Positions 9,901 to 17,800 of a stretch of DNA of 64,000 bases are shown here, in pieces. How positions within the stretch are numbered: the first letter of the stretch is position 1; each line of letters starts with the position of its first letter. Under the pieces are notes generated by a model that was given only the letters and a program-made list of their open reading frames with translations, was not told the DNA's origin and did no database searches. The position numbers and the translations under genes are program-made. This DNA comes from Pseudomonas luteola NBRC 103146 (GTDB taxonomy: Bacteria; Pseudomonadota; Gammaproteobacteria; Pseudomonadales; Pseudomonadaceae), in the NCBI RefSeq assembly GCF_002091675.1, contig NZ_BDAE01000012.1, forward strand, positions 62,001-126,000. The letters are read 5' to 3'.

Positions 9901-10092
9901 CAGACTGACAACACTCTCATCCAGGGTTTGCGGCGTGGCGCCCGGGTAGGTTGCGGTAATCTCGATCTGGGGGGGCGCAACATTGGGATACTGCGCCACC
10001 GGAAGATTGGGAATGGCCAGCACACCCGCCAGCAGAATGAACAGGGCGACGACCCAGGCAAATACCGGGCGCCTGATAAAGAAGTCTGGCAT
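6970..10092 (-). CDS. RND multidrug efflux pump (HAE1 family)
   Basis: Inner-membrane proton-driven drug exporter of 1040 residues, the AcrB/MexB/TtgB type. It begins MPDFFIRRPVFAWVVALF as the family does and has twelve predicted membrane helices with two large periplasmic loops. The proton-relay residues are visible: paired Asp in GILVDDAIVVVENV (near 405) and Lys in LSAKNAILIIEF (near 940). It lies between the adaptor gene (1-base overlap) and the outer-membrane factor gene (8-base overlap). The substrate range cannot be read, but organic solvents, dyes and antibiotics are usual for the family. Control by the divergent two-component system is inferred from position. Confidence 0.96.
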   Translation of the reverse strand: MPDFFIRRPVFAWVVALFILLAGVLAIPNLPVAQYPNVAPPQIEITATYPGATPQTLDESVVSLIEQQLNGVNHLLYFSSSSSQGMATLTVTFKPGTDPELGKVDIQNRLKTIESRLPRAVTQQGLEIEEVSAGFLMLITLTSTDGRLDETGLSDYMARNVVNELKRIEGVGKAQLFGAERAMRIWIDPQKLVAFNLTPADVSQAISDQNVQVPAGSIGDLPTRSTQEITAAVQVKGQLSTPEEFSAIVLKANADGSTVTVGDVARVEVDSQSYQFGTRLNGKPTTAVAIQLAPGGNAMSTATVVKAKMEELSHYFPAGVNYDIPYDTSPFVKVSIEKVVHTLIEAMVLVFAVMFLFLQNLRYTLIPALVVPVALMGTFACMLALGFSINVLTMFGMVLAIGILVDDAIVVVENVERIMASEGLTPRDATRKAMTEITGAIIGITLVLTAVFIPMAFMPGSVGIIYQQFSVSMAVSILLSAFLALSLTPALCATLLKPIPHGVHHEKKGFFGWFNRRFDHTADGYQRWVANAIRRTGRYMLVYGVLLAGLMLLFTRLPSSFLPIEDQGFTITDIQLPPGASQNRTIEIARQIEAHNATEPGVANTTMVLGFSFSGSGQNAALAFTTLKDWAERRVEDSADAIAERANMAFAGLQDAIAYSLSPPPIEGLGTSSGFELRLQDRSGKGYEALQKARDTLLSAAAKSALLANVRETALAEAPQVEVKVDRLQASALGVSFADISNLLSTAMGSAYVNDFPNLGRMQQVIVQAEADSRLQAEDILKLEVRNASGKMVPLAAFCEVTWTTGPAQLTRYNGYPAVSLSGEPSAGHSTGEAMDEIQRLVDQLPQGFGLEWTGLSLQEKTSGAQAPLLLGLSLLIVFLVLAALYESWSIPTAVLLVVPLGILGAVVAVVLQGMPNDVFFKVGLITIIGLSAKNAILIIEFAKSLHDQGHSLFQATVEAARLRLRPIVMTSLAFILGVVPLAIATGASSASQQAIGTSVIGGMLTATFAVVFVPVFFVSVMHWVSRLTRSQARGGQRHE

Positions 10093-11264
10093 TATCGGGC
10101 TTCCTTGTCGGCAGGTGCATCGGTTGTAATTCCTGCCTCTTCTGCCTGGACAGACATCCCCGGCCTGACGTATTGCAGGCCTGCAACGATTACGCGGTCA
10201 CCTTCATGCAGTCCTTCGTCGATGATCCAGCGATCATTCTGGGCACCGCCAAGACGGACCGTCCGTTCCTCAACCTGATTCTGAGCATTGACCAGCAAAA
10301 CATTAGCCTGCCCTGCCGAGTCGCGCTGAACGGCCCGCTGCGGAACACTGATACCTCGCTCGTTCCTGGCCTGCTCAAGGCGCACTCGAACAAAGCTGCC
10401 GGGCAGCAAGTCAGCCTGCGGATTGGGAAACTGGCTACGCAGGGTGATCTGCCCGGTACTTTGATCCACTGTAAGGTCCGAGAACAACAGTTTTCCGGCT
10501 ATTGGGTACGCTGTACCGTCATCCTGTACGAGCGTTACGGCGGCCTGGTCCTCCCCTACGGTTTGTAACTGGCCCTCCCGCAGCGCACGGCGCAACGCGT
10601 TGATCTGTCGGGTGGATTGAGTCACATCGGCATAAATAGGCTCGAGCTGCTGAATAATAGCCAGAGGTGTGGCGCTATCCTGTCCTACCAACGCGCCTTC
10701 CGTGACCAACGCCTTGCCGATGCGCCCGGAGATAGGTGCTGTGACAGTGGCATACCCCAGATTGAGCCGGGCGCGTTTGAGCGTGGCCTGTGCAGCAGAC
10801 ACTTCGGCTTCTGCCTGCAAAAAGGCAGCGTGCGCATTTTCGAAGTCCTGCTGGCTGACGGCGTGAGTCTTGATCAATGCAGAATAACGCTCGGCCTGCA
10901 AATGGGCCTGATAGCGATTGGCCTGGGCTTTTTTCAGGCCTGCCACGGCGCTGTCGACGTCCGCCTGCAGCGGCGCGGGGTCAATCCGAAACAATACGTC
11001 GCCTTGCTTGACCTGGCTTCCCTCACGGTAAACCCGTTGCAGCAGAACGCCTGCTACGCGGGCTCTGACTTCCGCCACACGGGGCGCTACCAAACGGCCA
11101 TTGAGTTCAGTCACCAAGCTGAGCGGCTGAGGTTTGATCGTCTCGACGATGACAGACGTATCGGGTGCTTGCTGTGCAGAGGGCGCTGGGCGGTCACATC
11201 CTGTCAGCGCTAGTAACATCAGTAGGCAAAGGGAACGTAGGGAAAACTTAACGGGCGGCATCAT
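10092..11264 (-). CDS. RND efflux periplasmic adaptor (MexA/AcrA family lipoprotein)
   Basis: Membrane fusion protein of about 390 residues: lipobox ALTGC (Cys23), an N-terminal barrel/lipoyl segment (RVAEVRARVAGVLLQRVYREGSQVKQGDVLF), an alpha-helical hairpin (about 100-160) and the second lipoyl half (ATVTAPISGRIG). It would bridge the pump and the outer-membrane channel. The start chosen is the ATG with AAGGA eight bases upstream; an ATG nine bases earlier has no room for a ribosome binding site. First gene of the three-gene efflux operon, divergent from a response regulator. Confidence 0.95.
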   Translation of the reverse strand: MMPPVKFSLRSLCLLMLLALTGCDRPAPSAQQAPDTSVIVETIKPQPLSLVTELNGRLVAPRVAEVRARVAGVLLQRVYREGSQVKQGDVLFRIDPAPLQADVDSAVAGLKKAQANRYQAHLQAERYSALIKTHAVSQQDFENAHAAFLQAEAEVSAAQATLKRARLNLGYATVTAPISGRIGKALVTEGALVGQDSATPLAIIQQLEPIYADVTQSTRQINALRRALREGQLQTVGEDQAAVTLVQDDGTAYPIAGKLLFSDLTVDQSTGQITLRSQFPNPQADLLPGSFVRVRLEQARNERGISVPQRAVQRDSAGQANVLLVNAQNQVEERTVRLGGAQNDRWIIDEGLHEGDRVIVAGLQYVRPGMSVQAEEAGITTDAPADKEAR

Positions 11265-11316
11265 GGTGTGCATCCTTCAGGAACAGCGCCATGCTAAAAG
11301 CCCTGCCCTGTCGGCT

Positions 11317-11352
11317 TTGTAAAAGCTTGTAGGGCATTTGTGAAAAAGTGTA
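11317..11352. promoter_or_regulatory. phased direct repeats, candidate response-regulator operator
   Basis: Four TTGTA-like half sites (TTGTA at 11317, TTGTA at 11327, TTGTG at 11338, GTGTA at 11348) are spaced 10, 11 and 10 bases apart, one per helical turn. They lie in the intergenic region between the efflux operon and the OmpR-type response regulator gene, where OmpR/PhoB proteins usually bind tandem direct repeats. Confidence 0.5.
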
Positions 11353-11415
11353 ATGACCGCTACAGAAGCTGTCGGGTTTGTTTATGCTCTTTCAAACCCT
11401 TCAGCGTGTCCTGCT

Positions 11416-12117
11416 ATGCCTACCATCCTGTTGGTCGAAGACGATACCGCCCTGGCTGAACTGATTGCCACCTACCTGACACGTCATGCCTTCGCGGTTT
11501 CCATACTGTCCCGGGGCGACGAGGTTCAAGCGCATGTCCGGAAAAGATACCCGGATCTGGTCATCCTGGATCTTATGCTGCCGGGGCTTGATGGCTTGCA
11601 GGTGTGCCGCCAGCTCCGCGCAGATCATGCCGGCCTTCCTATTCTCATGCTCACCGCCCGCGATGATAGTCATGATCAAGTGGTCGGTCTCGAGTTGGGG
11701 GCGGATGACTACGTCACCAAACCCTGTGAACCGCGGGTGCTATTGGCCAGGATTCGTACGCTGCTCCGGCGCAGCCAGCCGGAAACAGTTCGCAAGGATG
11801 CTTCGCGTGTCACCTTTGGTCGTCTGGAAATCGATTTAACCGAACGGGTTGTTCAGTGGCGGGACCAGCCGATCGAGCTGTCATCAGGCAAATTCGATCT
11901 TCTGGTAGCCCTGGCTCGTCATGCCGGTGAAGTACAGAGTCGAGACCAGCTCTTGCAACAGGTACGTGGTATCGAGTTTAACGGTATCGATCGCTCCATT
12001 GATGTCGCCATCTCGAAGTTGCGCCGCAAATTCGAAGATACCTCTGGCGAAGCACGCAAGATCAAAACAGTTTGGGGCAAGGGCTATCTCTTCAGCCGCT
12101 CCGAGTGGGAAGACTAG
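11416..12117 (+). CDS. OmpR-family response regulator (RstA-like)
   Basis: Two-domain response regulator of 233 residues from the preferred start: receiver domain (acidic pocket Glu8-Asp9-Asp10, phosphoacceptor Asp52 in VILDLMLPG, Lys in VTKPCEP) and a C-terminal OmpR/PhoB winged helix ending KTVWGKGYLFS. An ATG at 11353 would add 21 residues unlike the family, so the ATG before PTILLVEDD is preferred even though its ribosome binding site is weak. It is followed after 12 bases by its sensor kinase and is divergent from the RND operon, which it probably controls. Confidence 0.93.
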   Translation: MPTILLVEDDTALAELIATYLTRHAFAVSILSRGDEVQAHVRKRYPDLVILDLMLPGLDGLQVCRQLRADHAGLPILMLTARDDSHDQVVGLELGADDYVTKPCEPRVLLARIRTLLRRSQPETVRKDASRVTFGRLEIDLTERVVQWRDQPIELSSGKFDLLVALARHAGEVQSRDQLLQQVRGIEFNGIDRSIDVAISKLRRKFEDTSGEARKIKTVWGKGYLFSRSEWED

Positions 12118-12129
12118 GATGCACCGGTC

Positions 12130-13434
12130 ATGCTGAAGGTTCTGATCCGTTTATATCTGGTGGTGCTGGTTACCTTCAGCCTCGCCAACTATGCAGTACC
12201 CAAACTTGTCGTTTCATTATCTGAAGATCGTTACGTTGCATGGAATCTGGATCAGTTCAGAGGTCAGATGGCCTTGATCCAGCAACGATTCCTGGAGCGC
12301 CCCAAAACAGAATGGGATCAGTTGGAAAAGGAACTCAAAACCTCTTTTGCACCGCTTGAGGTCAGTCTTCGAGAAATGGCGAATGCTCGATTGAGCCCGG
12401 ATGAGCGTGAGCAGCTTGAGCAGGGACTTATGGTCATACGCCTTGGTGAGTATGGCCTGCCTGATACGGTCCTGGCTCCGCTGGACAATGAGCATTTCAT
12501 AGAAGAGTCCAGTCCCCCCCTTCCGCTGGATATCAACCTGCTGTTCTGGGCCATGAACGTCCTGACAGGCGCAGCGCTTCTGGCCTGTCTGCTGCTCTGG
12601 CTACGTCCTCATTGGCGGGATCTGGAATCGCTGAGGCGTACCGCCTCGGCATTGGGCAGGGGAAACCTGTCTGCCCGAACTCACCTCTCCTCACGGTCCA
12701 ACATTGCCGAGCTGGGCCATGTATTCGACTCGATGGCCACCGATATCGAGCGCCTGCTCAATCAGCAGCAGGAGCTGCTCAATGCAGTATCCCATGAACT
12801 TCGCACTCCGCTTTCCCGGCTCGACTTCGGCCTGGCCCTGGCGTTGTCCGAAGATATTCCAGAAGCCTCTCGTACCCGCCTACTGGACATGACCCGTCAC
12901 GTTCGCGAGCTGGACGAACTGGTACTGGAGCTGTTGTCTTACAGTCGGCTGCACAGCGTGGCCGCTCAGTTGGAGCGGGTCGAACTCAATCTGGGTGAGT
13001 TTATCGATAGCATCGTTGGAGGGTTCGCTGAAGAACTGGAGCAGCGTGGAATCCTCTTGGAGGTGGACATGGCGATGGAGAAACAGCGAGTAAGTCTGGA
13101 GCCTCGTCTGACAGCCAGAGCATTACAGAACCTGATCCGAAATGCCATTCGCTACTGTAACCACCGCATCCGCCTGAGCGTAAGTGTTTTGGATCAGGAT
13201 CGTTATCAGATCACAGTTGAAGATGACGGCATTGGCATCCCGGAGGCAGAGCATGAAAAGATCTTCGAGCCCTTTTACCGGCTCGACCGCAGCCGCGACC
13301 GCACAACAGGCGGCTTCGGGCTTGGCCTTGCCATCAGCCGCAGAGCGATCGAGACCCAAAACGGGATATTAGCTGCAGACACCTCACCCTTGGGCGGCGC
13401 ACGTTTCCGCCTGGACATGCCATTTCAGATGTAG
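12130..13434 (+). CDS. sensor histidine kinase (RstB-like)
   Basis: Membrane histidine kinase of 434 residues. Helix 1 is at about 3-22 and helix 2 at about 136-158, enclosing a periplasmic sensor of about 110 residues. A HAMP segment (160-212) follows, then HisKA with His222 in AVSHELRTPLSR, and HATPase_c with the N box (NLIRNAIRY), G1 (DDGIGIPE) and G2 (GFGLGLAI). The short periplasmic part and overall order match RstB. It is cotranscribed with the response regulator. The signal is unknown. Confidence 0.93.
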   Translation: MLKVLIRLYLVVLVTFSLANYAVPKLVVSLSEDRYVAWNLDQFRGQMALIQQRFLERPKTEWDQLEKELKTSFAPLEVSLREMANARLSPDEREQLEQGLMVIRLGEYGLPDTVLAPLDNEHFIEESSPPLPLDINLLFWAMNVLTGAALLACLLLWLRPHWRDLESLRRTASALGRGNLSARTHLSSRSNIAELGHVFDSMATDIERLLNQQQELLNAVSHELRTPLSRLDFGLALALSEDIPEASRTRLLDMTRHVRELDELVLELLSYSRLHSVAAQLERVELNLGEFIDSIVGGFAEELEQRGILLEVDMAMEKQRVSLEPRLTARALQNLIRNAIRYCNHRIRLSVSVLDQDRYQITVEDDGIGIPEAEHEKIFEPFYRLDRSRDRTTGGFGLGLAISRRAIETQNGILAADTSPLGGARFRLDMPFQM

Positions 13435-13449
13435 CAACCGAGAGGCTCT

Positions 13450-13842
13450 ATGTTCTTTTCTCTACTGGCCGCCACCTTTGTCGTTGCATTAATCACTTCC
13501 GCCACAGTCGTCGTCTTGTTCTACCATTCGACCAAGGCTGTCCTGGCCCGAATTATCAAGGATGACGTCAGTAGCGCCTGGCATCGATACATCACGTTCG
13601 CCAGCTTTGTGGTAGGTATTTCAGGTGGCGTGCGAATCTACGACCTTGAGCGCTATATCAGCGCGCCTACTACGGATGCTCAAGTACTGGTGCTTAATTC
13701 AGAACGCTGGACGCTCGAGATCTATCGCTCGCTGATTGAGACATTACAAAGTATCGCCTGGATGTATCTTGTCGTGTTTGTCGTTGCGTTGATTGCCTTC
13801 GTCATTGTTCGCGGAATCGAGGCCCGACATTCAAGATCCTGA
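13450..13842 (+). CDS. small two-helix membrane protein of the two-component operon
   Basis: A 130-residue protein with a hydrophobic helix at about 1-25 and another at about 107-125 that enclose a segment of some 80 residues. No family is recognised. It starts 15 bases after the kinase stop codon with GAGAGG just upstream of its ATG, so it is very likely the third gene of the two-component operon and could assist or modulate the sensor; that role is only inferred from position. Confidence 0.75.
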   Translation: MFFSLLAATFVVALITSATVVVLFYHSTKAVLARIIKDDVSSAWHRYITFASFVVGISGGVRIYDLERYISAPTTDAQVLVLNSERWTLEIYRSLIETLQSIAWMYLVVFVVALIAFVIVRGIEARHSRS

Positions 13843-14655
13843 TGATGCCAATTCCACAACTAGCGTTTTGGAGGCATGCAAAGGTTATTAGGCTTATTGT
13901 GCTTGCGGATAGATGACTACATTCGCCCACCGAGCATGCTCACGACAACCAAACCAAGTGGATATAAAGTCCATACAAGGGCCGCGCATGCCCAGTGACA
14001 ACAGTAAGAGTCCGTGGAAGGTCTGAACTGGATATGCGGCTCGGGTAGGCCAGACCCTTTAACCAGCGATGGATACCGTTACCTGGGTCCTACGGTAAGA
14101 AACCGAGCCAAGCGTGGCGATAACGACAGAACTCACGAACCAACGCGTCACGCTTGGCATGATGAAAGGCGCCGATGCAAAGGTGATCAGCAGGTTACTC
14201 CCAATAAAGCCACCCAATATGCGAACCTGAAAATAAGATGGCATAGATGTGGAATGTTCATGACTAACGTACGGTTTAAGGGATCAATCAGGCCGTTTCC
14301 GAGTCAGCAATGGCGCTTGGCATGGTAGCTCTCCAGCTGCAATGAATGTACGACAACTTTTGTCGAAGTGCGCCGCGGGAGCTTGAGCGGTTGTGCTGTG
14401 TTTGGAACGTATGTGCTATTGATTGTGCTTTTTAGGCCGTTCCTCTGCTTTCGAGTGCCTATCACTGCACACTGATTAACCGAGGTCAGGCAGCTTTAAC
14501 CAACACGCAGGCTCTCGAGCTTTATTGTCCACCCAAATGTTACTATTTTTTATTTTTCACCTAGTTACTCATTTAAATGGGCGACATTAAGCTTTCTTCC
14601 ATACTCGCTTCGGCACCTCGGCGAAGCCCTTGAACCCTTAATGGAAGAACTGAAC
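13843..14655. other. intergenic region with no convincing intact gene
   Basis: About 800 bases between the small membrane protein and the DoxX gene. Open frames here are short and lack ribosome binding sites. A possible decayed gene piece on the minus strand is listed separately. The last 120 bases before doxX are A+T-rich (around 14530-14570) and probably hold its promoter. Confidence 0.6.
14059..14244 (-). pseudogene. possible remnant of a membrane-anchored monooxygenase-type protein
   Basis: The minus strand encodes a 61-residue hydrophobic stretch with IGSNLLITFASAPFIMPSVT followed by RWF. This resembles the C-terminal two-helix tail (MPxVTRxF) of antibiotic-biosynthesis-monooxygenase-domain membrane proteins. 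No catalytic part and no ribosome binding site remain upstream. The resemblance is by eye. Confidence 0.25.
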
Positions 14656-15075
14656 ATGACTACCCTAAACTCCTCTCAAGCCTTTACCGCCACTGTTGGA
14701 CGTCTGCTGCTAGGTACTCTGTTTCTGTTCAGCGGTATCGGCAAGTTGGCAGCGCCTGCGGCAACCATGGGCTACATCGGGGCCTCCGGCATGCCCTTTC
14801 CACTCCTGGCCTACCTGGGTGCAATCGGCGTTGAGATAGGCCTGGCCAGCCTGTTGCTGGTGGGGTACCGAACACGGTGGGTAGCAGCCATCATGGCAGG
14901 CTTCACCATCCTGACGGCTGTGGTCTTTCACAACAATCTTGCCGACCAGAACCAGCTGATCCACTTTCTCAAGAACATCGCAATCGCCGGTGGCCTGTTG
15001 CAGATCGTTGCATTCGGCGGCGGCGCCCTCAGCCTGGACGGTGTTCGCTCCAAGCGCCGCCTCGCCCTCGCCTGA
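14656..15075 (+). CDS. DoxX family membrane protein
   Basis: DoxX/DoxD-type integral membrane protein of 139 residues with four predicted helices. The family pattern GRLLLGTLFLFSGIGKL appears at the start and GVEIGLASLLLVGY in the second helix, and conserved FHNNL lies before helix 4. Family members are linked to redox and thiol stress, but the function here is unknown. The ATG was chosen because GGAAG lies eight bases before it; an ATG 15 bases upstream is also in frame. It is followed after 68 bases by the DedA gene. Confidence 0.92.
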   Translation: MTTLNSSQAFTATVGRLLLGTLFLFSGIGKLAAPAATMGYIGASGMPFPLLAYLGAIGVEIGLASLLLVGYRTRWVAAIMAGFTILTAVVFHNNLADQNQLIHFLKNIAIAGGLLQIVAFGGGALSLDGVRSKRRLALA

Positions 15076-15143
15076 TCTGAACCTACGGTACGCCCCCAGC
15101 GGGCGTACTACCTTGCCCTGCACGATCAAAGAGACTCGCTGCC

Positions 15144-16007
15144 ATGTCGTCCGTGATAAACGCCTTGCTGACTGGAAATGCCGTGTTGCTGTTCGTGAAT
15201 GTCTTCGCCGAGCAGTTGGGCGCGCCGTTACCTTCCTATCCGCTTCTGGTCGCTTCTGGCGCCTCTGCCGACGCTCCCATGAGGCTGGTCGAGTTTCTGT
15301 TTCTCGCTTCGCTGGCTTGTGTTCTGGCAGATCTCGCCTGGTACTGGGCAGGGCGCCATCATGGCGAGCGCATTCTCACATGGTTAGCAAAACTACCCTT
15401 CTCTCACCGCAAGAACGCCGGTACCTGCTCGGCTCGCTTCACCGAACGGGGTGCACGGTGGTTGCTGGTGTCCAAATTCGTACCCGGCATGGGAGCAGTC
15501 GCCACATTGATGGCAGGCGCGCAAAGAATGTCGCTGGCTCAATTTTTCTTGTACGACATCCTAGGATCAATACTGTGGGCCGGTTCCGCACTCCTGTTGG
15601 GGCATACCTTTCAGACTTCGGTGTTTCTGGCGCTGGACATGGTTCAGGAATACCTGTTCACCGGTCTGGCTGCTGCTGGGCTGCTGCTTGCTGCAACCCT
15701 GCTGGCGGCGCATCGTCTAAAACGCCATACCATCCGGCGTCAGACAAGACATTTCAATCAGCAAACAATCACTCATCGTTCGCAGCCGGCTAATCAGCTT
15801 TTTGCAGAACACCCAGTCGAGGCGTCTTTAGCCCACCCATCCAGCGTTACAGCCTTGCCGTCTTTACAACGGTTCAATCGGTCTCCTTATTCACCTGCGT
15901 GTCGTAGCGTACAGCTACCTGTGGCTCAGCGGATGTGGTGCACCACTCATGCTGACGCCTGGAATGAAGGGTCTGCTACCCGCGGCGCCCTGCCGGAGGC
16001 CTCATGA
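15144..16007 (+). CDS. DedA family membrane protein with atypical C-terminal tail
   Basis: Residues 1-195 are a DedA/SNARE-associated (DUF373-like) membrane protein, a family of putative lipid flippases or transporters: an amphipathic entry, the GRHHGERIL segment, F-x-x-R-G-A-R-W-L-L-V-S-K-F-V-P-G-M-G-A, and C-terminal helices. The family usually ends near residue 200. Here the frame runs on for about 90 further residues rich in Ser, His, Gln and Arg with no recognisable domain, and the stop overlaps the next gene by 4 bases. Related proteins can carry a rhodanese domain after DedA, but no such motif is visible, so the tail may be a decayed fusion or a read-through after loss of the original stop. 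Confidence 0.85.
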   Translation: MSSVINALLTGNAVLLFVNVFAEQLGAPLPSYPLLVASGASADAPMRLVEFLFLASLACVLADLAWYWAGRHHGERILTWLAKLPFSHRKNAGTCSARFTERGARWLLVSKFVPGMGAVATLMAGAQRMSLAQFFLYDILGSILWAGSALLLGHTFQTSVFLALDMVQEYLFTGLAAAGLLLAATLLAAHRLKRHTIRRQTRHFNQQTITHRSQPANQLFAEHPVEASLAHPSSVTALPSLQRFNRSPYSPACRSVQLPVAQRMWCTTHADAWNEGSATRGALPEAS

Positions 16008-16807
16008 CGCTGCCCGCAGTGAGTCTGGCGACGTCTCACCTGGCGCCAACGGCTGTCACGCGATGCATGAGGATGGCATTGGACGTAGGTTATCGCGCCA
16101 TCGATATTGCGCAGGTCGACGGGCATGAGGTAGCTGTGACCAGCGCCATTGCCCAAAGCGATGTCATACGGGAACAGCTGTTTTTAACCGTCAAGCTCTG
16201 GGTCGACAACTTAAGCCGTGATCGCTTGATCCCGAGCTTGCGCAAAAGCCTGAGCCGCTTGAAAATCGACTATATAGACCTGGCGCTGATTCATTGGCCT
16301 TCGCCGAAGGGCCTGGTTCCTCTCGCCGAGTATATGACGGCTCTTCGCGAGGCGAAGGACGCAGGGCTAGTCCGATCCATTGGGGTAGCCAACTTCACGC
16401 GCGCCCTGATGCGGCAGGCCATAGCGTCGATTGGCGCTGAGTCTATTGCTACCAATCAGATCGAGTTGAACCCCTATCAGGCTAATCGTGGGCCTGTTGA
16501 TCTGATGCAGCGACACGGAATTGCAGTTACAGCCTATTCTCCGCTGGCAAAAGGCAAGGTGTTAACAGACCCGGTTGTTCTGGAGATCGCACACCGCATG
16601 GCCATCACTCCGGCACAGGTCGCTCTGGCCTGGACACTGCAGCAAGATCATTCCGCCGTGGTTACCGCGACGCACAAGGAGCATCTGGTAGAAAATTTTG
16701 CCGCTCACGGCATCATCCTGGCGGCCAAGGATATGGCTGCCTTGTCCGGCCTCGACAGAGGACTGCGTCAGACCAACCCGCCAGGCCTTGCACCGGCCTG
16801 GGATTGA
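16004..16807 (+). CDS. aldo/keto reductase (DkgB-like) lacking the catalytic Tyr
   Basis: A 267-residue protein aligning end to end with DkgB (2,5-diketo-D-gluconate reductase B), including LIHWPSPK, VANFTRALM, ATNQIELNPYQ and the C-terminal GLAPAWD. In the family tetrad Asp-Tyr-Lys-His, the Asp (RAID), Lys (TVKLW) and His (LIHWP) are kept, but the segment QIYDNE of DkgB reads QVDGHE here, so the general-acid Tyr is Asp. The N-terminal GLGT strand is also altered. It may be a degenerate or repurposed paralogue. It overlaps the DedA stop by 4 bases and precedes a LysR gene. Confidence 0.88.
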   Translation: MTLPAVSLATSHLAPTAVTRCMRMALDVGYRAIDIAQVDGHEVAVTSAIAQSDVIREQLFLTVKLWVDNLSRDRLIPSLRKSLSRLKIDYIDLALIHWPSPKGLVPLAEYMTALREAKDAGLVRSIGVANFTRALMRQAIASIGAESIATNQIELNPYQANRGPVDLMQRHGIAVTAYSPLAKGKVLTDPVVLEIAHRMAITPAQVALAWTLQQDHSAVVTATHKEHLVENFAAHGIILAAKDMAALSGLDRGLRQTNPPGLAPAWD

Positions 16808-16888
16808 TATCAGCCTATCGAGCGCCTTCTGTTCCAAGGCGGGTGCTTTATGATGCCCGTCTCTCAGTTACGTTTATGGAAACCTGCA

Positions 16889-17800
16889 ATGGACAAGTTC
16901 CTGGCGCTGCGCTGGTTCGTAGAGACTGTCGATACGAAAGGCTTTTCGGCCGCAGCGCGATCGCTGAACGTTGCTACCTCCTCCGTTACACGCCTCATGG
17001 ATGCACTCGAGCAGGAGTTGGGAACGACATTGCTGAACCGGTCCACGCGTCAAGTCACCGTGACTGAGGCAGGCTCACTCTATTACATCAAGGCCAGACA
17101 GCTTCTGGAAGATCTGGAGTTAGCCGATGCCCAGGTTCACGACCAGGGTACTGAGCCTGCCGGGCCGCTCAGGGTCACCGCCCCTACGGCGTTTGGCCGA
17201 GCTTATCTTGCCCCTTTCCTGGCTACCTTTCTGGCACGCTATCCCAAGGTAGATTTGGAACTGGAGCTGACGGACACGCTTGTAGACCTCTTTGCCGACC
17301 GGGTCGATGTGGCCATACGGCTTGGTTCACCTGGCGCCCATGATGAGCTGATATGCCGTTCGCTCGGTTACTTTCAGCGTTACGTAGTTGCCAGTCCTGT
17401 ATATCTCTCACGGCGCGGGTGTCCCGATCAGCCAGAAGACCTGACTCGTCATGACTGTCTGCGCTTCAGCTTTAGCAAAACCCCACAGACATGGACATTC
17501 GTCAAACAAGGCGAAACCCGTCGGGTAGCTATCAAAGGACGCCTACGCAGTAATAATGCCGAGGTCCTGCATGAGGTCGCATTAGCAGATGGAGGTATTA
17601 CCTTATTGGCCGACTGGCTGGTGCAAGCCGATATCGAGAGCGGCCGACTGACTCGACTGTTCCCGGATCATGACGTCAATCCGAATCAGGCCAGTGCCGC
17701 CATTTCGGCGCTGTATCTGCCCAATCGGCGCGGCTCAAGGCGGGTCAGTGCCTTTATCGAATTCTGCGAGGAGCGCCTTTCCAGCCTGCGTATCAGCTAG
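16889..17800 (+). CDS. LysR-family transcriptional regulator
   Basis: LysR regulator of 303 residues starting MDKFLALRWFVETV, the usual family opening, with GGAA eight bases upstream; an ATG at 16850 adds 13 residues and is less likely. The HTH is around FSAAARSLNVATSSVTRLM, and the substrate-binding domain contains RVTAPTAFGRAYL and GGITLLADW. It follows the aldo/keto reductase by 81 bases on the same strand and may regulate that gene or the MFS gene downstream, which is inference. Confidence 0.9.
   Translation: MDKFLALRWFVETVDTKGFSAAARSLNVATSSVTRLMDALEQELGTTLLNRSTRQVTVTEAGSLYYIKARQLLEDLELADAQVHDQGTEPAGPLRVTAPTAFGRAYLAPFLATFLARYPKVDLELELTDTLVDLFADRVDVAIRLGSPGAHDELICRSLGYFQRYVVASPVYLSRRGCPDQPEDLTRHDCLRFSFSKTPQTWTFVKQGETRRVAIKGRLRSNNAEVLHEVALADGGITLLADWLVQADIESGRLTRLFPDHDVNPNQASAAISALYLPNRRGSRRVSAFIEFCEERLSSLRIS

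Noticed and set aside
14014-14328. 104-codon plus-strand ORF in the gap before doxX
   Set aside because: Composition is rich in Arg, Thr and Trp, no ribosome binding site, no family; a remnant on the other strand is a better reading.
15089-15107. TACGCCC / GGGCGTA hairpin between doxX and dedA
   Set aside because: No T run follows, and the two genes are close enough to be cotranscribed, so a terminator was not called.
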